Counted from the first letter of the stretch, positions 22,666-36,853 are shown. The stretch: DNA of 64,000 nucleotides from Bryum argenteum (GCA_037043015.1 CM073328.1:3211409-3275408); one strand, 5' to 3'. Translations and numbers: made by a program. Notes: generated by a model from the sequence alone, not told the origin.

Positions 22666-23710
22666 ATGTTTGCTATAATTTTTCTATGACATGAAATTAA
22701 AGGGTTTTAGAGGTAGAGGTAGCCCAGAAGCACTTTGAATTTGATTTCAAGATTATTTGTTAGAAAAACGTTAGGAAAACACTACAAATTACAACATTTA
22801 ACTAACTGTATTATATGTTGAGGTATTTTATAATCATGTATAGGCTTAATTAAAGACATCTGTTAATAATTAACTTATGGTTAATGAACAAATTTGGAAC
22901 AGTAGATGGATTTGGGTTTCTACGGGTATAGAAATGGTTGTTTGGAAATGGGCGTTTTCAAATATATGTTGTAATGAGGGCTTCCACCAATATAAATTCC
23001 TCTAATATCTCAAAAATATAATGAAATTATGGTAATACATTATAATTATAAATCTAGTAGTTCAATAATGAGTTAAAACTTAAAAGTGAGTAGTAGCATG
23101 CCATGCGCTGTTGCCACATTTACATAATTACGTCTCATCTAGAGAATTTTATCTCCATTTGTCTCACAAACTTACTTGTTATTTGGAGATTTTCATCCAC
23201 AAACTTTCATGTCCAATTTTCCCCTTTAACGTTTGTGTCCCTCTTCCCATTCCACTTAAGGCCATGTTGATGTACTTTTGTGCTTCAAAAATGCTCTAGA
23301 GAGGATAACCTGTCTCTTCATTGATTTAGAGTCACGTTCAAAGTACTTACCGGCATCAGAAGTATTTCTAAACAACCGTTCAATAACACTAATGTTTTTC
23401 AGTAACAATAATGTTTGTAAACTGCAATTTATAAATATTGGCTTTTAGCACGTTTAGAGGTCAAAAACCATAAAAAGTTTTGTTTTATGGAAATTTTAGT
23501 GATAATACAAATATGAGTTGATATTACATACTACGAAGGATGTGTGTGATATTAAAAAAACAGGTCATTTTGTAGGCAAAATCATTCTGAACATGAGTTC
23601 AAAAATGTACCTATAAAATGACACGTTTTGGAATTGAGGTTTTGGAATTAAGGTTTTGAGGTATGTAACTATAGGATTTAATTAGTGCTTACCTTATATT
23701 GTTGTGCATC

Positions 23711-23715
23711 TATAA

Positions 23716-23759
<44 letters not shown>
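23711..23759. repeat. TA microsatellite
   Basis: Around 17 uninterrupted TA units follow two imperfect TATAAATA units. Confidence 0.9.
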
Positions 23760-23761
<2 letters not shown>

Positions 23762-24052
23762 AAATTATAAACTCAAAATCCTCACTCTTTGTGAGATGTA
23801 TAGTTCAAAAACTAGGAGGTAACGTTTGAATACTAGTAAGGAATGTGTCAAGATCATAACGTGAATGTTTAAATACTAGTAGAAAACATTAGTACAAAAT
23901 GCACTATCTCTCAATGTTGAACACTAGTAGGAAACGCGTCAAGATCAAAATTACGTGGTTTCTTTCACGCTTAAACATGGTGTCCTTTACGCTTGAACAT
24001 CTAATTTGTCAAAAACAACATTTTGGATGAAAGTCAGAAACATTGAAGAACC

Positions 24053-24067
24053 TAACCTAACCTAACC
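24053..24067. repeat. Short CCTAA telomere-like run
   Basis: About three CCTAA units, reading AACCTAACCTAACCTAACC. They differ from the usual plant CCCTAAA unit and are too few to imply a telomere fusion. Confidence 0.5.
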
Positions 24068-27000
24068 TTCTTCATCTGCAAGTTGTTGTGGACGAAATCA
24101 TTTGATTTGGGTCCCAATTTGAGTCTAGCTTCTGCAGAAAATTTGCAAGTCCACAAAGCATCATGACTCTAAATTTGATCCATTTGATCTTTAAGGCCTC
24201 GTGACTTATGTGCAATTTTATCCATTTGATCTATAAAGCCTTGTGCCACATCTGTCAAATCACTTGGAGAAAAATAGTCAGAATCGAATAGGAGTTTTTG
24301 GATTGCACAAGTCTTATTAGGAGCTTCTAGTTGTAAAGTTAATCATTGATTCATGTAAACCCCTTCATGTGAAAATTATGATATTTATAAAGTCACGCAA
24401 GGTATTGTTGGTAACAGTTCGTACTTACTTTAAAATTTAGAAGTGTATCCATAGGATAGAATTACGCATATTTTGACCAAATTGACCCTCTTTCCACTAG
24501 CTACACACATTCTCATGAGTAGGTAAACAATACAAATCAAAATTTGGAAAAAGTTCGAGTGATTTATGCCCAAAACAAATATTAGCTCTTTGACGGAAAA
24601 GAACACAATGATCAATTCAAGTTCTTTAACATAGAAAGTTCGCATTTCAAAGCTTAAAACATGTAATGTTATAACGGTGTGTGAATGTGTACTTTCCCCC
24701 TTAAACAACATGAAATTTGAACTTTTGTTAGTTCTTTGCAAACCATGATGTACTTTCTAAGAGGCAAAATAATACAAATATGTGTCAATTTCTCATGTTT
24801 GTTGTGGTGAATTAGAATAGTATCATGAGATTCAATAGGTTCGCTACCATTGTCTTTAAAAAATCATAACTTTTACTTTTGGAGAACTTCCAACTCGACC
24901 ATTGAAGTTTATGACCTCTTGCAAAAATAGAAAAATATGTACTATGTGATCCTTCAAAGTGTGCTTCCACCCTAAGTTTCAAGGCATGAGGCATCTCTTC
25001 CACATTTAATTGTATAAGATTTGAAGATCATGTTTTGAATTATTTGAATTTCAAAAGATCCTGAACCACATGATTGAATTCTAGAATCTTGCTTATGTTG
25101 GAATTACTTGACCCCAAGTTACATGGCTTGTTTATATAATTTGGGGGAATAATTGTTCTAATTTACATAGATTGTGTAGATGAGAACGTAAATAAATTGC
25201 AAATTCCTCTCAAAGTTAAAAGAGAAGTATATTGATTAATGGTTGCGATGAGAGCCACTTTCTTTGCATGAATGGGAATTCTCGGTTTAGCACATGGGCT
25301 GAAATTGCATGAGTTTGCTCACATACTGAAACCCTAAATGTTGCAACTGAACCTAAATCCTAAACCCTAAATCTATAAGGTTGCAATTGCTTACTCAATT
25401 TAGGATTCTATTGCTTGGAAGGCACTTCCTTGCATTCATGTGGAGCCCGATTGTGACCTTGCACATAGCAACCAACATCAATGTCGATATCTAATTTATC
25501 CTCAATCTGGAAAATCAATATTTCAAAACAAATCACCCAATTAATACAAATTTGAAAACAATTGCCTTCATCGGTTCTCTTGAAATTATTAGAGAGAGTA
25601 TTTTAGAATAAATCCAAGTAGATCTTTGTGAGCCCTACACACAAATGAAAAGCAAATGTACGTAATGGAACGAGAGTTCTTTAGAATCAAAGAGCATGGC
25701 ATCAACGTAGATGACTATACGATGTAGACTATGGAGACTACGTGGACCATTCAAAATAGAGTCTTAGTAAGGTAAAAGCACCTAAGTCCATCTTGAATCA
25801 AATTAAAATCCCTACTTTCCTAAGAGAAAATTTGTGTTTTGCGATAAAGAATTTATGTTCTACAATTAATCCACTAAAACTCACATCAACTCAAATGATT
25901 GTAGACTAGTCATAAACGGTTGTTTATGATTATCTTAAGTGATTGTGAAACAATCATTAAGCCAAGTTTTCTATCGATGTCTCATGCTCAAAAGCTAAAA
26001 GGTGGCTCAAAAGTTGTAAGGGCATATTTCTTCATCAGCCAAAAATCATGATTGCTATTCTGGGAGCAGAGAAGTTAAGGTAAGATGCTCTAAAATGGAA
26101 CAAGCTTTTAATAGAGCTCTAGATAATGATTCCCTTAGGGTGTCAAAAAGGAAGGAATGGATGTCCAAAAACCAATGAACTCAAGAAGTCTCACAAACAC
26201 CCTTGTTTTAATAAAAATCAGCAGAAGAATTTCTTGGTTTAAAGAAAAGCCTTGCAATGGTGAAATTTGCCATATAGTTCAGAAATGCTTCTCAAAAATC
26301 ATTCATTTTTCCATGTTTTTACATTGTAAAAACATCATTGCAAATCCGATACCAAAAGTATTTGGATCAAGAAACTTCCAACTACAAAGTTTCTGGAAAT
26401 CATCCTAAAATCACACTCATGAAATAAAAAAACCCACGAAAACTATCTTCTTGATTCAAGATAAGGGATTCGAATAATAAAACATGCCACATGTTTTAAA
26501 AATCAGAATCTAATGAAACCATCACAAGAACTCATGTTATAAACTTGTAACATCTTGGGGTGGAATACAACTTTCACCACAAGAAAATAAACTTCATTTG
26601 GAATCCAACCCAACAAAACGGAGATCGAATAAAGAAAATATGACTCCTTAAATTTGATCATAGATTTCTGCTCACCGTAGCATTCCTATTCTTAAGGGCA
26701 GATTTCAAACACATTCTGGATATACATGTTTCATCTTCATGTAAATCCTCACTCCTACACCAATATTGCCCACCAAAAGAACATGATAATGAAAAACTCT
26801 AAAAATGTAATAACTGGCCAGTGGAAAAGTCTTCGAAATAGCGTTTTCACAGGGTATCTTTCTGTGACTCTTTCTATTCAGATGCACATGATTGCATCGA
26901 AAAGTGAGGCATGTCACCCACGGATCCACCAATCCCACCCTCAAAAGACTTCGTACCAGAAAAAGAAAAGCCCCTCTCACAATCCAAAAACCTCAGCCAC

Positions 27001-27119
27001 AAAAACATCCTCAAGTACAGACAACTATGTAATAAGATACCCAGAACTTTAAACAGGGAATTGAAGTTGTCAACTTAAAGCTCCGACACACTCAACCCCA
27101 GTATACTGTTCTAAAGTGC

Positions 27120-27640
27120 CCAACCAATCTCCTGATAAGATTCTGCCTATCTGACCCTTCACTACACACTGCATACGATAAAAGCACGGATCACATGACA
27201 ATGGATGTTATCAGAAACTACAGTGGTCTCGGAGACGAGAATAGATCTTCAGTAAACCTGAGATTCTATCTGACCGTTATTTACACAGTACATATGATTA
27301 AAGCACGGATCACAGAATGAAGAGAACAATGACTGTTATCAGAATCCACAGTGGTATCTCTATTATACCTTTCAACCTCCTGATAAGATTCTGCTCATCT
27401 GACCCTTCGTATGATACAAGCACGGATCACAAAAAAGAGAGAAAATTTTGTTTTCAGAAACTACTGTAGTGGATTCAGAGACAAAAATGGATCTTTAAAG
27501 CGATCTATTAACAGTCCGTTAGACGTACCTGGACATACTAGATGTGATTTAAGGCACGGATCTGATCTGGAAAAAGCGTATGAATGGAGGTTAGAAGTTT
27601 CAGAAACTACAGTGGTCTCGGAGGACTTGGCGAGCCAGAT
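27120..27640. repeat. Tandem repeats at the 3' end of the TFIIIC gene
   Basis: Four spaced copies of a motif containing AAGCACGGATCAC or GGCACGGATC occur near 27182, 27303, 27418 and 27555. Each is followed by CAGAAACTACAGTGGTCTCGG or a diverged version, near 27211, 27340, 27454 and 27600. The last is the real end of the TFIIIC coding region. A longer unit with CCTCCTGATAAGATTCTGC / ATCTCCTGATAAGATTCTGC also appears twice (27127 and 27377). The gene's terminal codons have therefore been carried along in downstream duplications. Confidence 0.8.
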
Positions 27641-30600
27641 CAGGAGCGCCACTCTTCTTGTAGATGAGATGCAGATTGTGAGCGGCCTCTCGCCGGAGAT
27701 CACAATGGCCCACATGAACTGGTTTATCCTCACTATTATGACTACTTTCCAGGGGTTGAAGAAAGCCTGTGCCCTCGTTGGGGAGCAGCATGAGTGGACA
27801 GTCTTCTTGTGTCATCACCAACACTTTCTCGTAGTAGTGCACTGCTAATTGCAGTAGCCCCACGTGATGAAATGCTCTCGCCAGGTTGTAATGCGACTCC
27901 TGCAATCATCACAGCAAACGGGGTAACATGAAACCTCACACATCGGCCGGAAAATAGGAAAGTTAGAATACTGGAAGATGGTGAGTAAGAAGTGACCATA
28001 GGCTGGAAAACTACCACAAATGGTGCATGAGAGAAGAAAGTGACTGAAGGAACGGAAACGACTACAGATTATGCAGCTTATGGCAAGACTGAGTAGCCTA
28101 AGAGCTGGTACGGGAAAGAACAAATATCTAAATGGCAAATGTAATTTTGTCAATCTATTGAATTCTACATGCTCATGACATCTCATGAGGTTTGAGAAAC
28201 TAGTTGAGACTTGGCAATGAAAGGCAAGAAAGATGGTGGGTTTCAAGGTAGGAAGGGAAAATACTACAAAATATGAAGCGTTTATGACAAAATCGAGCAG
28301 CCTGAATGGTGAGATTTGGCACAACTAACAGGAGCAAAAAAAAAAGCGCAGCTCCACATGACCTCATGTCTAAATGGCGCAATCTGAAGGTATGAGAAGG
28401 AATACCTGATTAAACTTGCACAACCGCTGGTAATTGTATAAGAAGGCGAATCCTTGCAGAATAGTCTGGTTGCGGTTGCTTAAGCGGAATCCAAGCGACA
28501 GATTGATAAAAGAAATACCTGCAGGCAATAAGTGAAGTCAAGGTCACAAAGTTGTGTAATTGCTGTAAGTTTTAAGGAGCACATTTTAATGCTGGAATAC
28601 AACCAAAGTAATCTATTTTACAGAAAGCAAACTTCAATCTTCCGTGCTATCATATATAAGAGACAGAACCTTCAAAAGCTTCAAAACGTGTAACCAACCT
28701 CTTAGAAACCAAGCAGCAGATAATGCAGTATGCTGATTCTTCAAATATTGAAAAAAGTGTGGTAGATTCCAGGTCTACAGAGGGGAGTAAATACCTATAC
28801 AGAGATTGATAAAAGGATCCTCCGGCTGAACTCGATATGCTTGTAAATATTCACGAAGAGCACCCTGGGGCTGACTTATCATAGCATATTGGTGGCCACA
28901 TATCACCATTGCAGGTACGCAATCTGGGTGCTTTCCTCGCACGGAGAGCATGTACTTGCTGTGCTTTGGCAGCCTCACTTCCGACCTAGATAAAATGCAT
29001 CGCCAATGCATCAGTATATTTTTAAACATACACCAAATAAACTAACCGGGTTAGAATTGGCAGTATGCCACTTTTAAACTTTCTGCTTGATACTCGACAA
29101 ACCATATCATCTATCTGCTCTGAACCTTCCGTTGAAGTGGCAGTTTACACAGCGACATGGCGTAGTAGATGATGCAATATGGCGAGGGAAAGATGGTGGG
29201 TTCTGGAGTAGAAGGTGAGTGAGGGAAGGGAAACTACTCGTATAGCGTATGGCAAGATAATTGGTTGAAATTTGGCATTGGAAGAGCACATCACTTGCAC
29301 TCTCCATGACTCCATGCAAAATGGCACATAGAATAACGCAAATCTGACGGGGTTGAGGATTCAATATTTGATGTCTAAATTGGAACTAAGAGATTCATGG
29401 CCTTGTAAATCGTCGCGATTCCGCCGTGGAAGTTGTTGAGTATACCTCGGGCCTAGCGGAAATTTCTTTTTATCGAGTCCCTGGAAGTTTCTGTATTCGT
29501 CAAAGCCAGTGTTAAATGCCAGGCTTCATGTTAAAAACTGCCTAACGATTTAACGGAGCTATGGATACCTCTTTGAAGGGAAGTGGGTCTAGTCGTGGCT
29601 TGCTGGAGAATAAGATGCGTTTCATATGATAACAGCTCAGTCTCTTGAATCGATAACAAACTATGCAAGTCGATTCCTCAGTCGGCGGTTTCTGAGTAAA
29701 CTTTCACAGTAGGCAATGCAGAGGTAACTCACCTGGCAACCACTTGATAATACGCATTCCACATACTGAAGCTAAAAGGTCGCTGCTGTACCATGTAGCG
29801 CACACAATCATATCCGTATTTGACATCTTTGGTCTTATATGCTATCTCTGTCAACACCAAGAAAGGGGTGAGGCACTAGTATTGGTGGTTTATCAAAAGA
29901 TGATGTAATGGGATCCTATAGTTGTTGGTAGTAGAATGGGTGATGTAAACAAACGGTGAAATCGTCTGAGTACTAGTTAAGATATTGAGACATCATTAAC
30001 AAGTTTCTCTCAATATCAGTAAGTGGTTAATGGAAAGTGACGTACGTGCTCCAAGGGCTCGAAGCTCATCACATTTCGCCTTGCCAAGGTGAGTGCCAAT
30101 GCGCAGAACATGATGAACGATTTCCAGGGCTTCCCAGTATCTCTTCAGCAACAGCAGGGCCTTACAGATCTTCACCCAAATATAGAAAATATAATTAGAA
30201 ACTGACGAAGACATCTTGATTACAATATTGATGTTAATCCGAAGCCTACTGTGACTTTCTAAATATACGGACTTCAAACCACCCAGCTGAAAGCCCTCAG
30301 CTGTCAAATCACTGATAGAATTTGCCTTCTGGAAATCAAGAATGTATTCTCCATGCATACCTGTAGCACAAGCTGGTAGTGCCCATCGTCTTTGAGCAGA
30401 TTTGGGAGTGGGGACACCTTGACTTCCGGCTCCTGCTTTCATACAATAATAGATGTTCAAACTTGATCGGATCCAGATGAAGTAAGAAAATCATATGATA
30501 GTACTACAACAAGATCAAGTTACCTCCTCCGCTTCTGGCTCTTCGTGTTCTTCTTCATCATCACTATTCCATTCTAAGCCAGCGGCCAAAGCAGCAGCTT

Positions 30601-33600
30601 TCTTTTCCTCCTTCTCAGCTGCCCACTTCGCAAGCATCCTCCTTGCTCTCGATGCTTTCGTCCTTCACATAAACAACACCACACGGTCAACAACTCCAGA
30701 TAATTTAGCTCCTCACTCCCTACATGCTTCTATTCTAGGAAGATCGTGATATATAGAATTAAGAATGTACAACGGACAAATATGATAAAATAGAACTACG
30801 TCTGAATTAAGTCTGTGCCGTAAAAAGTAGTGAATGCTTACATATCATTTCGCGACAGAACAGGCCGGAAGCCCTGAAATACTTGTTCGTCAAGCTGCTG
30901 CTCCAACCATTGTACTCTCTCGACCAAAATGGTTTTATTCAATCGAAACTTCTTGCTCTTTCCCTGCAGATTATGTGTTTAGCAATAAGCCGGTTCACTG
31001 GATTAACCTGCTACACATTCATGCAGAGGTCGATCGTTAAGTGTTCGTACCTTCTGTTGGCCCTTCTGATTGAGAGACTCGACATACAGGGACTCATGTA
31101 TTGTAGGCAAGAGTGTATCCACGAAGTCCTTGAGGCGACTCTGAGACAAGTATATGCTGGCCAGTTTCGTTACCACCTGCCCATGTTTCCACCACGGTTG
31201 CTGCTCCTTTGTTTGTGCGTCGGTGGCATTTATTATGTCCTGTGTCGTATCTACAATCCATGCCAACAAAGCATCAGACTATAACTGAATGGCTCCCATC
31301 GCCGTTTTGGTATCTATGGTAAGGTATCAGAATGGTGCATAGAACGTCATACTCATAGTTTGTTATTATCTATGTTATATTCAGGCAGTGAACCTTAAGA
31401 GGGTTTTCACCAAACCTGAATCGGGAGGGACGAGCAAGGCTATTGCATCATTCTCCTTTCCACTTTCACACAGTAATGACGCAAGTTTTAATCGCGTCTC
31501 CACATTTCGGGGCATCTCCTTTATAACTGCCAACCACAAACCCCATTTTGAGAATTAAATGAGCAGGCAATGAGGTTCCCTAAGAACTCCGCTACTTTCT
31601 GAATGTCAAAATAATCGTATCCGGAATTTGATAGTTCCGAAAACAAAGCTGCTACCACACTGAAAACATTAAGAATAGAAGAAGTAAGCTAGAGCAATAA
31701 CATAATATCAATCTCAAACAATCTCGAGTACCTTTTTCATATACACGAATTGCGTTAACATTGGAATTGATTGCTGTATGACACTGCGCCAGCTTAAGCC
31801 ACAAAACAACCTGTTCCAACATTGTACCAAAAATCAATGCCCTGTGACGAAGACTTTAACAAGGACCGAAATCTGCAATAGAAAACTTTCATAGGTTGGA
31901 TAATGACCCTGCCCCCTTTCCTTCATGAGATAATTATGCCCAATCTCAAAAAAATATTAGTGCTACACAGTATAGCCAGATAGAAGAAACAGGAGGTATC
32001 TTTCAAAGCTCAAAGTAAGATCATCAAAGACGAGTATCAGCTTTGGACATGGATGTGATGAGTGATGAGGAGATCTAAGGTACCGAATTTCTCAACCTCA
32101 GCAGCAATACCATTCAGTTATTTAATGAGAAAACCAAGAAACTGGATGAGGTCCACATAAAGAAAGAACATACATTGTCGAAAGAGCTGTTGCCATCAAG
32201 CAACTCATAATACCGGAGAGCCCATTCGTGTTCTCCAAGAGCCAGATACGCATCTCCTACTTCCAAGATCAAGTCGGCACATTCGTCTACCCGCTCTTTC
32301 CTCAGCCCTGCGAAATTACTCTAAAAAAACGCACCATGCTAAGCATAAGTCCACAGCAAGTACCATACTTGAAAGTCCTCAAAGAAAGACAAGAAATGAT
32401 TCACTACCTCTGCAGCCTGCAGATCCCCCAAGTAGGCATGGCAGATCCCAGCTTTGACAGAAAGATCTAGGGGGAGAGGTTGATCAGCCGAGTAAAGCTC
32501 ACGAGCTTGATCAATCCAAGAAATCGTTGTTGCAAAAGCACCATTCGCCATGTGTAGTTCCGCTAACAAATTCACAGCCGACAAATCGGCCTCATATGGA
32601 AAATCCTCAATCAATTTCTCTAGCACTTGTGTTGCTTGCTCCGGTTGCCCATTCTTTTGCCTCATCTGTCACACAAAGGATGAATTGGCACATGAAAAAT
32701 GTAAGTTGATAGTCATCTAACAATGAGGAGCTCAATTTCATTCAACTGGACTGCTGAAAAGTAAGCAGGAAATTTGTTGCCTTTCCGTAGTTGTATTCAG
32801 AAAGTCTGTAAACGAACCTTAGCTACCATTTTGCAGACTTCGACATCACCCGGACGCACAGCAAGAAGCTGTTCCAAGCAATCTATAGCTTTTTGGAAGT
32901 CATTGAGCTCGGCGTAAAGGGATGCACAATCCCACTTGGCATCCACATCCGTGGGGTCTGCTCTCATTGCCTTCTGCAGACAGTAGATTACTTGACCTGA
33001 ATTTCCAAGCTCCCTAGAGAAAAGGGACAACAATAAATTCTCATGAGTACCCCTCAAACGAAACAAATCAAGCATACTGTGCTCACAAAACGTTTACATC
33101 CCTGATAACGTTTTATTGTACTTAAGCAATCCAAAAAGCTTACAAACTTCATGGACCTAATAAACTTGAGAATGTGGTCTACCTCCTATAGAATTCAATA
33201 AGGTGATGACCTAACAGGACGCTTAGACTTCCTGAATTCTGAGATGCAACTAAAAAAGTAAGAGAAGTATACTGGAAGGATAGTGTACATTGACCAGGAT
33301 GCCAATCGCTTCCATAGAACAATGTCTTTGGGCGTCAGGTGGGCAGCAATCATGTAGAAGTTCAGTGCCCTTTTGCGATCACCTTTGGCATCGTAAAGAA
33401 GACCCAGAGTGTGATATGAATCTGTAACATTTGGTGCAATCCGCACAACTTCCTTAAGTATCTCCACTGCCTGCAAGTTACCAAACGTAAATGCATGAAT
33501 CAGAAATCCAAACACTACCAACAATCAAGGTAGTGATAATCTCAAAGGTAGGGTCCCAATTCTATATAGACACCTGTGAACAACGAAAACCCATCTATTC

Positions 33601-35518
33601 ATACATTTCGTTGGACTTATTATCATCATGATGGCTCTAGTCATTCACTCTAATATGCAAATGGAGTAAGTCTCTAGTCACTTGCAGTGGCGTACAACCT
33701 CCCAGTTTGAAAGAGCACTAGAAAACCACATTGCTACAGTTGTTGAAACATTACAACTGACACATAGTATCTTGTACTTACTTCGTCAAACTGCCCAGTG
33801 GCATAAAGAAGATTGGCATCTCCAAGCTTCTTGTTGATCTCTGGAGTAAGTCCTCCTTGAGACTTCTTCTTTCGCCCCTTCTTCTTTGGCTGCAAACCAC
33901 AACTATGTCATCATTCTTCAGACTAAAACTCTATCCGAATCAAGGACAACTTAACCTTAAAACTGATAACTGTCATTAAAATGCAATCTTCATACCCTTC
34001 GCTTTCCGCGAGTCGGTGCTCCAAAACCTGCCGCATCCCAGATTTCATCCACACTCGCACCGAATATCTCTTGTGGCTTCGTTGCCTTTGCTTGTGCAGC
34101 CTCTATCCTGATAAAACAAAGCATACCCCAAAATGTCATCTACAAATACTCCAAGATCGTCCACTGCCTCCATAGCATATGAACGAAAAGGATAGAATCA
34201 CATGCACTAAAACGACCAGCACAGCAATCGTGAAGAAAAGAAGATCAGGTAGTACTCTGATACTAACGGATCACTCGCACTTACAAAAACAAGTAGTGTA
34301 ACATATGAAGGACGTACAAATGCAACACAACACTGAGAATAAAAAAGCACTTCTGAAATTCATTCAGAATGGGCTAGATTTTCTGGTTGTGATCACTTCT
34401 TGATGGTACTCACAATTGTCACTTCAACAGAATCAAGCTTTAGCCAATCTGCTAATGACTGTAACAATGAGAAAGGCAAGATATGTACCGCTTTGCAGCA
34501 AGGGTTTTCCGCTTGCGAGCAGCAAGAGCTTCATATTCGAGGCGCTGGAACTGCTCGTAAGGCAGCTTTCCATTCTCATCCTCTTCCGCAAACCTCAAAG
34601 GATCCATCTCCCCTTCGAACAAAAGACTGTACTCATCATCGTCTTCGGCCTCAGCCTCTCCTTCAGGTTCAGCTTCAGGTTCAGCTTCAGGTTCCCCCCC
34701 TCCCACCTCCACCAATTGCAGCAGACCCCCTGGCATTTCTTCATCCTCGTTCTCTCCATCTCCGCCTTCTAACCCTACCTCATACTCTTCATCGTGCTCC
34801 ATGTCATCACTATAAAGCAAATCATCACAATTATGAGCGTTAAAAACTCCTAGGAGATAGCTGCACTGAATCATTTGAATCCATATTTCAACGCAGATGT
34901 GGCACCAGGTAATTCTGAAGCCCCAGGTGCGAAGGTTTCTCAAGAAATTTCAGCAGATTAAAACTAGCAGAAGATAATAAACATGACATGAGCTATAGAG
35001 AAAAGGTACAAAATTAAAGTTCTGACGTTGTGAGCATAAAAATCTGTACTAAATCATCTAAATCCATGTTTCAGCACAGATTTTTAAATTTCTCAATGCA
35101 TGGAGGTCGTCTAAAATCCCCAGAGGTGAAGCTGTCACAAATTTTCTGAAGGAAATGTAGCCATCTAGAATCACAGAAGATAGAAGGAACTTTCAGAGAA
35201 AGGTGTACAAGTTTATGGTTTCACAAGCTTTGAACTTCCAGGCTAAAATATAGGATGTAAAAGTTCTTTCAAGAATTTTGCTTCAAAACAGACTTGAATT
35301 ATGGTGATTGTGACAGTAGGGGTTTGGAAAAGAGGAACATACACGCCAGCCATCTCGGCCGCCATATCCTCAAGCTCAGCAGTTTCCAGGCCATCTCGCT
35401 GGTTGTCCATAAGCATCTGAACGAAGCTGCGCTTGCGATGAGGCAAATTGCGGTCATCGCCATCGGTAGCCACCGGAGAAGATGATCCCTCTCCGAGGAA
35501 TATGGCCTCCTCGTCCAT
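27600..35518 (-). CDS. GTF3C3: TFIIIC TPR subunit, GTF3C3/TFC4 (tau131/TFIIIC102) type (19 exons, 1030 aa)
   Basis: Subunit of transcription factor IIIC, which recognises tRNA gene promoters and recruits TFIIIB for RNA polymerase III; nuclear. Exons on the minus strand: 35518-35343, 34809-34489, 34107-33996, 33889-33782, 33470-33295, 33013-32818, 32665-32408, 32320-32174, 31810-31732, 31526-31411, 31278-31051, 30963-30842, 30662-30524, 30432-30361, 30169-30046, 29847-29733, 28985-28795, 28518-28406, 27899-27600. Phases agree (3093 nt). Residues about 60-130 are very acidic with EAEPEAEPEGEAEAE repeats; then a KKKGRKKK patch; then TPR units from about 214. A charged linker (about 680-726, DDEEEHEEPEAEE) separates a second TPR block that runs to the C-terminus, the known two-block layout of this subunit. 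The start MDEEAIFLGEG is the first ATG in an exon joining the acidic region in phase. Intron sizes are 60-750 bp. Confidence 0.93.
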
Positions 35519-35689
35519 GTTGGAAAAACTACGATTATCACTTATGACCTGCAATTACACCAAAATCTATCTTACATACAATTGCAAGCTTTACCTTCGA
35601 GACTCATAATTCAATTCCAAAAATTATTCAGGATCCACTATACATTCTGATGCTGCAATCCAATAAATAATCTCCGTCGACCATGGAAA

Positions 35690-36175
35690 AACCCTAAAGC
35701 TACCACAAGCGTTTTGCAACCTGCGATTTTAATGCTGCAGTTGGAAACTGATCTTCGTAAGCCGATTTTTATGATCCTAAAAGCTCCAAGTCACTACCAT
35801 AATGCTTACTTATTAACAACATCGAAGTCCATGAGTGCGCTCCAATTGAGCATCGATTAATTTCCATTCACAACACACTACGTTCATCCGGCCAGTAATT
35901 CATGAAAGAATCCTAAAGCTCCAACAAGCGATTTCACGTAATCCTTATGCAGCACTTGGGAATTGATATTCGACAACCTCCGAAAGCCAATTGTTATAAA
36001 TTTTGAAATGCTCCGATTCATTACCACAGTGCACGGTGCTTTTCGTGGGAACCCTAAAGTGCCAGTTTCAATACCACCAGGGGTTTTGCGACATGCGATT
36101 TCAGTGCACTTGTAACTAGATCTTTGAAAGTCACTAGATCGAAAATGCTCTATATGAGAGAGAGATTGCTTACTC
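35690..36175. repeat. Three diverged tandem units in the 5' flank of the TFIIIC gene
   Basis: Units begin near 35690, 35908 and 36052 with CCCTAAAG or TCCTAAAG. Each then has a GTTTTGC- or GATTTCAC-type stretch, CGATTT, and a late AAAATGCTC / GAAATGCTCC match. Unit length is about 140-200 bp. They probably cover the promoter or 5' UTR of the minus-strand gene starting at 35518. I see no TATA box I would defend. Confidence 0.6.
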
Positions 36176-36250
36176 GTGCACATCGGCGTCGATCATTGCG
36201 CTCCACTTTTACATCAACCGATTGCCTTTACTTCTTCACCGTGAAAAGCG

Positions 36251-36853
36251 GAATTTAAGACCTACTTCCGATTGTGAGGAGTGATTGCAAGGACACTGTC
36301 GGTAGAATTGAGGGATCGATGAACGCAATTTCGGAATCTGGCAATTTGAATGTCTCGTCCCGCCATATAGGAGAGGAATCAGAAATCGTCCAGATTTTAG
36401 TTTGCTTTTTGCATTCCTTTTTCCTTTTACCTTTTACTTTTATGCATATGAGGAGAGGGATTGGACCTTTAACCTCAAGCCAACAAGGTGTCGATAGATG
36501 TAGTAAGGTGCTCAATAATGGTTCAATTTTCAGCATGGGAAATTCACAGGAATGTTATCGCTGTCAAGAGAAGCAATCTTTGCATGCATGGGGAAAATAA
36601 TACAATATAGAGTAGTTGGAGTTGCTAATTTTAGACTCTACTACAATGGGTTATGAATCTTTGAAGTTGGAAGAAGAGGAGAAAAAGAAGAAGAGAAACT
36701 CCAACCTATTTAGAGACGGGCGTTGAAGTTGGATATATATGTGTTTTTTAAAACGACCATCGTAGTCCACCCAACTATGGTGGGGGGTTCTTGTACCTTG
36801 TTGTATGGGTACCTAAGAGCCCTTTGGGGATACCATGTTGGGTATCTCTAAGG
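36251..36853. other. Intergenic, no gene recognised
   Basis: A 36-bp string at 36439-36474 recurs exactly at 37034-37069. No coding signal with family resemblance was found. Confidence 0.5.

Larger units (their letters stand above)
22669..27060. other. Long AT-rich gene-free stretch
   Basis: No exon-like segment with splice sites or family motifs was found on either strand. Contained features are a TA microsatellite (about 23711-23759), a short run of CCTAA repeats (about 24053-24067) and two AAACCCTAAA motifs (about 25328 and 25361). Confidence 0.6.

Noticed and set aside
24053..25380. CCTAA and AAACCCTAAA strings as an interstitial telomere
   Set aside because: Only three or so CCTAA units and isolated AAACCCTAAA motifs; these are common by chance and in plant promoters.
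34400..34843. Proline/leucine-rich plus-strand frame of 147 codons
   Set aside because: Antisense of the acidic glutamate-rich exon 2 of the TFIIIC gene.
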